Assembly (NCBI GenBank): GCA_951802425.1
Contig: OX637794.1
Coordinates: 1,426,001 to 1,490,000 of the forward strand
Length of the DNA stretch: 64,000 nucleotides
Source: Clavaria fumosa
Taxonomy: Eukaryota > Basidiomycota > Agaricomycetes > Agaricales > Clavariaceae
Reading direction: 5' to 3'
Both the position numbers and the translations under genes were made by a program. Below the pieces are notes generated by a model that was not told where the DNA came from, ran no database searches, and saw only the letters and a list, made by a program, of their open reading frames with translations. Below are positions 57,801-64,000 of the stretch, one piece after another (the stretch's first letter is position 1; every line of letters starts with the position of its first letter).

Positions 57801-58673
57801 CAGGTATTGGAAGTGAGGATGAGGATTTTAGGAGCAGAACACTCAGACACACTGACAAGCATTCATGAGCTAGCTGTCACATACCGGAGTCAGGATAAGT
57901 TGGATAAAGCAGCAAGTCTACTAGCACAAGTGGTGGAAGTGAGGAAGAGGATTTTAGGAGCAGAACACTCAGACACACTGACAAGCATTCATGAGCTAGC
58001 TGTCACATACTGGAGTCAGGATAAGTTGGATAAAGCAGCAAGTCTACTAGCACAAGTGGTGGAAGTGAGGAAGAGGATTTTAGGGGCAGACCACCTAGAC
58101 ACACTGACAAGCATTCATGTGCTGGCTGTCACATACTGCAGTCAGGGCAAGTTGATCACAGCAGAGAGTCTACTAGCACAGGTAGTGGAAGTGAGGAAGA
58201 GGATTTTAGGAGCAGAACACCCAGACACACTGACAAGCATTCATGAACTGGCTGTCACATACTGCAGTCAGGGCATGTTGATCACAGCAGAGAGTCTACT
58301 AGCACAGGTAGTAGAAGTGAGGAAGAGGATTTTAGGAGCAGAACACCCAGACACACTGACAAGCATTCATGTGCTGGCTGTCACATGCTGCAGTCAGGGC
58401 ATGTTGATCACAGCAGAGAGTCTACTAGCACAGGTAGTGGAAGTGAGGAAGAGGATTTTAGGAGCAGAACACCCAGACACACTGACAAGCATTCATGAGC
58501 TAGCTGTCACATACCAGAGTCAGGATAAATTGGATAAAGCAGCAAGTCTACTAGCACAGGTAGTGGAAGTGAGGAAGAGAATTTTAGGGGCAGAACACCC
58601 AAACACACTGTCAAGCATTCATGTGCTGGCTGTCATATACAGGAAGCAAAAAAAGGATTGTAATGTTCAGTAG
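54827..58673 (+). CDS. MLKL-like bundle - protein kinase - TPR array protein
   Basis: About a dozen exons; the last, from about 56639, holds the kinase C-lobe end and the whole repeat array. The N-terminal ~170 residues (MDIIQHALTLTPVPGLSAAF to LDDLERNHNQLFDALL) form a helical bundle like the N-terminal domain of MLKL and plant/fungal helper proteins. The kinase follows: glycine loop KIGSGGLGQILKG, VAIKVL Lys, VVHGDLKAPN catalytic loop (HGD instead of HRD), CDFGLSR and WMAPELL. Catalytic Lys, Asp and Asn are kept, so it may be active. From about 57000 come 13 units of 42 residues (LLAQVVEVRKRILGAEHP type), kinesin-light-chain-like TPRs. Fungal proteins of this plan are thought to work in recognition and cell death. 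No NB-ARC or NACHT domain lies between. Confidence 0.85.
57028..58650 (+). repeat. 126-bp coding tandem repeat (13 units)
   Basis: Thirteen nearly identical 126-bp units encode the TPR array. Most differences are at a few codons after AVT and in the stretch DKLDKA versus GMLITA. Confidence 0.95.
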
Positions 58674-60796
58674 ATTTGGATGTATATGCTTACAACTCCA
58701 AAAATAAAAAGGATAAATGTCATGCCCATGCTGCTCCCTTCACATCCAGACCAGAATTACAATCTCTAGTCCCAGAACTCTGGTGGCTTGTACAGTACCT
58801 CATGCTTCAGTACATGAGGGTACCTGCCCCTTATGTGGGGCAGGTACCAAATCCATTTCTGGGGATAGATCCCCCACATGGTGATTCCAGATCCTGTCCT
58901 AACTGCCTGACCCATTGTGAACAGACTTTCACAATTACTTGTCAGGAATTACAATCTATTAAGTACCATCTACATAGTTGAATGGTGGCAAAGCTACCAA
59001 CTTCACAGTAGTAGCACCTGAATTCTGGATCATGATCCTGATCCCAGTTTCTGCTCTGATGTTCTATAGTTAGTCCTGCAATGCATTTCTAGGACAGATT
59101 CTCTTGACATTGACACACCTTCAGTTTAAGCTTGTGGCCATAACACCCTTGAGCTTTGAACCCATGCAATTGATAGGTCTTGTCTCACCAAGTGGCTCAA
59201 CAATACTTCTCTCTTCTAACTTGTCCTCTGCACTTGCATACTACTTGCACAACTAAGTATTTCCTTTTAACTTGTCAATTTCTCATTTATTTGTCTTTAG
59301 GGACTCTCTTAGAATCCACCAGAACATCCAATTACATTCTACAAACTCACAACTACTCTTGTAATACTTGTGTACTCACTCTGGGACCATTTAAGGACTC
59401 TAAATTAAGGAGAATTCAGTGGTTTTGCATATCAGGTAAAATCATAATTTTATCTCATCTCCTCACTGAGATATTTCATCTCAAACATTCTGGCTTCTAA
59501 AAATAATCATACTGACTCATACTGGGCTGCTCTGGCCTGGTATTCATTGCATGAGCAGGGGTGGGTTCCTTGGATTGGTGGCCACCACCAGTGAGCACAC
59601 ACATGCACCCTCTTTTGTAACCTGCTTGCTGAACACCCTTGTTTGCTACCAGCACTCCAGCATGGGTCCATCATGACTGATCCTGTGAACCTGTGCAGGA
59701 AAGTCTACTGCAAATACAGACATGTAACAGACCGCCTATATTTTCAGGACTGGCTCTTCACTGCGAATCCCCATTGGCCTGCATCCAGCTGCTGTACCAA
59801 TGTCTGTGTTTCTCGATCCCATCTATCGAGCTGTATGCCTTTCTGCCTCAGATCTCCTGATTGGATGTTGTGTAAATCCCTCGGCAACTGAACAGTAGCT
59901 TGTGTCTGTCTGTTTCACTGGCAACAAAGGGGGAAATTTGAACCTCCCATAACCTTCACCCTCCCATAACGCAGCCCTCTCCGATCCACCCCCACGCCAC
60001 GCACTCGCCCACGCTCACCCCCTTTTCACACACGTCACTCAAACGCGGCCGGACCACAGCAAAGTAACCCAGGACGTCCAAAACGTAATCGATCGAACAA
60101 ACAAAAAACATAACACGTTGTGGCATTGGCTTTGTCGTATTTTTTTCTTCTGTACCTAACCCTGCCCAAGCAAAGGCAGCGCGAGCGCTGGCAGCTGCTA
60201 AGTCCGCAGGGCAGGCACAGCCGAGATTGAGGTCCGTGATGATGGCTGCGGGTGCAGTTACGCCGCTCCACGCAGGCGTGTGGGCGATTTAGAGTCGGTT
60301 TGTATTCTTTTTTTTACACTGTTAGTACGCTAAAAGCAGTGGTGCGGTGGTAGCAGTCGTGTATAATAACAGCCCTGGCCAACAAGAAGAAGTTGCAAAG
60401 TAGTAGCGCGGTGTAGTCTTTTTTGTCCAATGGAAGAAAAGGAAAGGAGGACAAAAATAGTCAAAAAACGAAGTCGTGAGAGTAGCGTAGCGTGGTGTAA
60501 TGTAGTGTGGGGAGATCAGATGATAGGGGCCAATGACGGTCTCCAGCTCTGTGAGAACCTGATCAGTAATGCCGTGGCGACCAAGCGACTAACCACCGAA
60601 GTGGAAAAAAAAAAGGCAGAGACTCACCAAAAGGGCCGCCACGCCCAAGGGAGCGTCGGTGAAAAAAAGCTCCCCAGTCGATGAAGCTAAGAAAGGGGGA
60701 GAAAAGCAACGACAAGAACGGCAAAGGCAAGGAAGGGCGAAATAGAAGGCGCTGTGTCAAGGGCGCATGTCTGAAAGGCAAATGGGGCGGCGGCCG
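58674..60796. other. Intergenic; no convincing gene
   Basis: A frame at 58676-58981 follows the kinase-TPR gene directly and contains a perfect hairpin at 58819-58848, but has no known motif. 59000-59900 is AT-rich with short frames. 59940-60790 is mixed, with poly-A/T tracts; it is the 3' flank of the next minus-strand gene. Confidence 0.4.
58819..58848. repeat. Perfect 12-bp hairpin
   Basis: GGTACCTGCCCC and GGGGCAGGTACC are perfect reverse complements separated by the 6-nt loop TTATGT. Confidence 0.85.
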
Positions 60797-61699
60797 TCAT
60801 CGCCTTAACGTGCGTGGCGGGCGCCGTTGCTGTTGCGGCGACAAGGAAGGCAGGAGGCGCGCGGCGCGCGCTGGTGATGGCAACGGTGGTGGCGACTGCG
60901 ATGTGCGCAGCCTCCGGGACGCGCGGGGCGAGTCCTGCACCATAGCCTCTCCGCCCCCGCGCCCCGCGTCCGACTCGCACACGGCGGCATCCTCGGCGGG
61001 GCGCTTCTGCGGAACGACCGCTGCGGCGGACCGCCGCTGCTGCCGCCGGGTGCACGTGTATGGCGGGTGCGAGAGGTCCTCGTCGACGTCTGGGAGGAGC
61101 TGGCGCTGGACGTCCGCGCGGAGGAGGGCGGGGGTGCTCCATGGGACGGGGCGTGGTGCGGCGATGGGGAGCGCCGTGGCGGCAGCGGTTGCGCGGGGGC
61201 CGCTACTGTCGGTGTCTGTGTCGTCGTTGTGTGTCTTGTGTGGGTGCGGCGCGGGGAGGCAGAGCGGTGGCGGGGAGAGCGGGGAGAGGCAGTCCGTGCA
61301 TGCTGAGTAGGACGTGGACGTCGAGGAGGCGGTGTCGGAGGGCGAAGGGAGGACTGTGAGAAGGCGTCAGGCGGTGCTGTTGTGATTTCTGTCTGAGGTG
61401 AGCGACTTACAGTCCAGCTTCAGCATGGGAAGAGGGTGGTACCGGAGCGGTGCGCCACAGTGGTCCATGCACGGCTGCTTCTCATCGTATGGCAGCAAAG
61501 AGGGAGAGGAGGGGCATCGGTGGCAGGCGCAGACGCTGTAAGGCCAGTCGAGGGTCGACCAGGAGTACAGCGCGGACGACGGGTGGGCCTCGGTTGACGG
61601 GGAGAAGAGGTAGGGGTTGGGAAGAGGAGGTAGAGCTGGGGGTCGTGAGCGGCTTAGAAGGGAGATGGGGCGGGAGGCGAAGTTGGGCGAGGAGGCCAT
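60797..61699 (-). CDS. Hypothetical proline-rich protein with a Cys cluster
   Basis: Two exons (61699-61411, 61353-60797) join in phase to 281 residues with strong G/C preference in third positions, which supports coding. The N-terminus is Pro/Ser-rich. Residues ~60-88 hold a possible metal site (CACHRCPSSP, then PCMDHCG). A second CTDC pair lies in the second exon. The C-terminal half is Ala/Arg/Pro-rich and ends QQQRRPPRTLRR. I do not recognise the family. The start could also be further upstream, since the frame stays open to 61891, but that part is translated low-complexity DNA. Confidence 0.55.
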
Positions 61700-61790
61700 T
61701 GAGGGTCGTCGAGGAGGAGGAAGAGGAGGAGAAGGGGGGGGGGGAGGAGAAGGGAGAGGGGGAGATAGACGGGGGGGGAGGGGGGATGAA
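61690..61790. repeat. GGA-rich microsatellite in the promoter of the Cys-cluster gene
   Basis: A run of GGAGGA, GGGGGGG and GAAGGGAG units directly upstream of the chosen start codon. Confidence 0.8.
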
Positions 61791-61992
61791 AATTGGATTG
61801 TGAAATGGGAAAGCTTTTTAAATGGGATTAGAGAAATCTCTTCATTGATGCTTGGATGTGAATGAATGAATTGAAAAAGTGTGTGACACACACCTGACCC
61901 TGGCTGTGTTCTTTGAAGCAGATGGCGAGCACGCGGTTACTTCTCCCTCCTCAGTCATCCATCCATCCATCCCATCATCAGCTTGGCTTTCA

Positions 61993-62845
61993 ATGTTACC
62001 ATTGTTGTCGCTCTCATCAAGATCATATCGCGCATGCTCTATCTTGTTCACCAATCACTCATCTGCACCCCAAATACTTCGTAGCCCTGACACGCGAGCC
62101 TCTTTTTATCTCTCCGCAACAACAACAATCGCAGCAGCAACAGCAACAGCAACAGCAACAACAGCAAAAACAGCAACAACAGCTGCTGCGACTGCAGCGG
62201 CCGCGCCACCAGCAACAGCAACAGCACTAACTGCACCATCCGCTGCTGCAGGTCATAGCGCCGCACCGCTGACACCCACGAGCCCGGGCACGCGCCGCCC
62301 CAGACACACCACCACCTTCCTCCGAGCACCATCATCCGTTTCAGGTGCACCCCCTGCTGCGCCAACACTAACACGAGCACCTCACCCCCCACTCTCGTAT
62401 CACGTCCCTCGCAACCCGCGCGGCTCCCTCCCCGTGTACTCGAACATCCGAAACGGTGGCTCCAAGTACCAAATACGTATTCGCAATGTAAGAGGCGACA
62501 TAAACGTGAGTCAAGTCTACTCATAATCCACTCCCCCCCCTTTTTTTCCGCTCTATCCTTAACCCCGTTTGTACGACTGCGCGGGCTTCGCGTTTTGACA
62601 TCATACAAATGACGTGCCACTGATTCTCATTGTGTGTCCTTTTTTTTTCTTTCTTTGGGGGGCTGCGTGGCCAGGCCTTGGCGAAAGACATCGTTGAAAC
62701 GCTATTCAAAGGCCAGTCGGCTGGTGCTGAGACCGCCCCTCCAAATTTGAGAGCGCTTGTGACCCGCTCGCGGCACGTTCTCTTGACAGGCGGTGGTCGG
62801 TGCAGAGACGCTGTCCTTCGATGGCTCATCGAGCGAGGGTTCTGA
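61993..62845 (+). CDS. IMG2: Mitochondrial large-subunit ribosomal protein mL49 (IMG2)
   Basis: Two exons (61993-62505, 62675-62845) give 227 residues. The C-terminal half is the IMG2 domain: YHVPRNPRGSLPVYSNIRNG, IRIRNVRGDIN across the intron, ALAKDIVETLF, TRSRHVLLTGG, VLRWLIERGF. The first ~40 residues (MLPLLSLSSRSYRACSILF) lack acidic residues and contain Arg, as in a mitochondrial presequence. Between them lies an Ala/Thr linker encoded by a (CAACAG)n-type tract at 62120-62200, read in the ACA/GCA frame. It is a component of the mitochondrial 54S/39S subunit. Confidence 0.9.
62120..62200 (+). repeat. CAA/CAG tract inside IMG2
   Basis: Imperfect trinucleotide repeat of CAACAG units. In the coding frame it gives Thr and Ala; in another frame it would give poly-Gln. 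Confidence 0.9.
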
Positions 62846-64000
62846 AAAAATTTTAATGAAAAAAAAGTTATTGCGGGGTTTCGCCTTAACATCATCGTGT
62901 TTTTTCACGATCCGTTTTCTGCTATTTGATGGCGAGTGAGAAGGTCCCCCTGACCACCGGCTACAATTTGTACCATCCTTTTTTTTTTTTCCTCTCTTCG
63001 TCTGGCAGGAGGAATCCTCGCACCAACACGATCACGACGGAATGTCATCCCCATTCAATTTTTTTTTTCGCTATATCTGTGCTTGGGCGCTCGTAATAAA
63101 AGCGGTACGCCGCAAGACACGGATATGCATAAGTCGTGGTGCTCTGGTGGGTTGCTCGGGCTCTTCACCTGACACCTGACACCAAAGGGTGTCATTCGCC
63201 ACTCAGCCTCAGTGTTCAATAATCAGCACAGCAAGCGGAACAAATATGTAATCTGTACTACAGTGGTATCTGTATCATGCACATCAAAGACATCCACCCA
63301 CCCTCTCCGTGTCCGCTCTAGCCAAAAAAAAAGTATTTCATTATCACAACAAATACACGAGGAGGGGGGCATCGCCCAGACGTGCTGCCTCCTGTAGCCT
63401 GATGGAATGAGAAGCTGATGTGCACGCCACTGAACCGCTACAGGTACTAGTACCGGCACCGCACAACATGCGAGGATCTATCCCACCATACCCATCTATC
63501 CATCTATCTCTCGCAGCAACGGCAATGGCACGGCTCCGGGTGCCGTCGCAAAGCAAAGCAATGCAATGCAATGTGCTGTTCTGCAAGTTGGCGACGTCCG
63601 AGTCGGGTCACTTGCGGACACGTGATCATCGATCATCATCTCATCAGACTGGAAGCTGTCGAGCTCCCTGGTTACTTTAGCCATAAGCGGCGCTTAGTGC
63701 TTAGCGGTCGAGCTGTGATTTTTGGGGGGCTGAGGTGGGAGGGTGAAGGTGAAACTAAACATTATCCGGCGTCCGGGATGAGGTGGTGCCGTCCGTACGA
63801 CACGGATCACGCATTTGTGTATGATATGATAAGACGTTGGTCACGCGCGTGCCTGCATCAAGCACACATGTGCAGCAGGCACTGCAACAAACCGCCGTTT
63901 CTCGTAGCATGTGGTACAGCCACCCGCAGTTGCGGCCGAGTTGCTCCAAGTACAATAAGCAGCTACAGTACCCATGTCCAGTGGGCAAGATATATTGGGA
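62846..64000. other. Intergenic to window end, no gene seen
   Basis: Several poly-T/A tracts (about 62978-62990, 63060-63069, 63324-63332) and short frames without conserved motifs. ATCATCGATCATCATC-type words occur near 63630. Confidence 0.5.

Noticed and set aside
59180..59500. Frame of 106 codons, Cys/Leu/Thr-rich
   Set aside because: AT-rich DNA without conserved motif or good codon use; most likely non-coding.
62048..62620. Minus-strand Leu-rich frame over IMG2
   Set aside because: The Leu runs are the reverse of the CAG tract; the plus strand encodes a recognised mitoribosomal domain.

Overview
The window is nuclear DNA of a filamentous basidiomycete, most likely an Agaricomycete. The evidence is spliceosomal introns of about 45-60 nt in nearly every gene, many tiny exons, tRNA-Asp genes with 14-16 nt introns, and gene families typical of that group: a VWA-Hint (Vint) protein, a DUF7918 protein, an Argonaute, and kinase-TPR proteins with an MLKL-like N-terminal bundle. 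There is no bacterial-style operon or CRISPR array. I spliced most genes by hand; where a total length is given, every exon phase closes.

Layout. 1-5.6 kb is a nest of repeats: Gypsy LTR fragments, a broken integrase/chromodomain pol end, a 568-bp hAT-type MITE with an 8-bp target duplication, a 645-bp inverted repeat and a tRNA-derived SINE-like unit. 6.2-9.6 kb carries a DUF7918 gene and a VWA-Hint gene, both on the minus strand. 9.87-16.22 kb is an apparently intact Ngaro-type tyrosine-recombinase retrotransposon with identical split direct repeats. 16.6-46 kb is a conserved housekeeping block: an unknown small protein, SYF1, a WD40 protein, BET4, EDC4/Ge-1, Argonaute, SFT2, glyoxalase II, a mucin-like membrane protein, the SRP receptor alpha subunit, two tRNA-Asp genes and an Arg/Ser-rich protein. 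PDX1/SNZ (vitamin B6 synthesis) follows at 46.3-48.1 kb.

48.1-64 kb is accessory and more dynamic. It holds a Cry-like pore-forming/jacalin protein gene, a partial duplication of its promoter and start codon next to chimeric gene debris, a GC-rich unresolved stretch, and a gene for an MLKL-like bundle + protein kinase + 13 nearly identical 42-residue TPR units. It ends with a Cys-containing proline-rich protein and the mitoribosomal protein IMG2/mL49.

How genes relate. The housekeeping genes serve separate pathways: splicing, Rab prenylation, mRNA decapping, RNA silencing, Golgi traffic, methylglyoxal detoxification, ER targeting and B6 synthesis. Argonaute and EDC4 are neighbours and both act in cytoplasmic mRNA control, but the sequence alone does not show a functional link. 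The best candidates for new biology are the kinase-TPR receptor-like gene and the Cry-like/jacalin locus, which lie within about 8 kb of each other in the repeat-disturbed right part.
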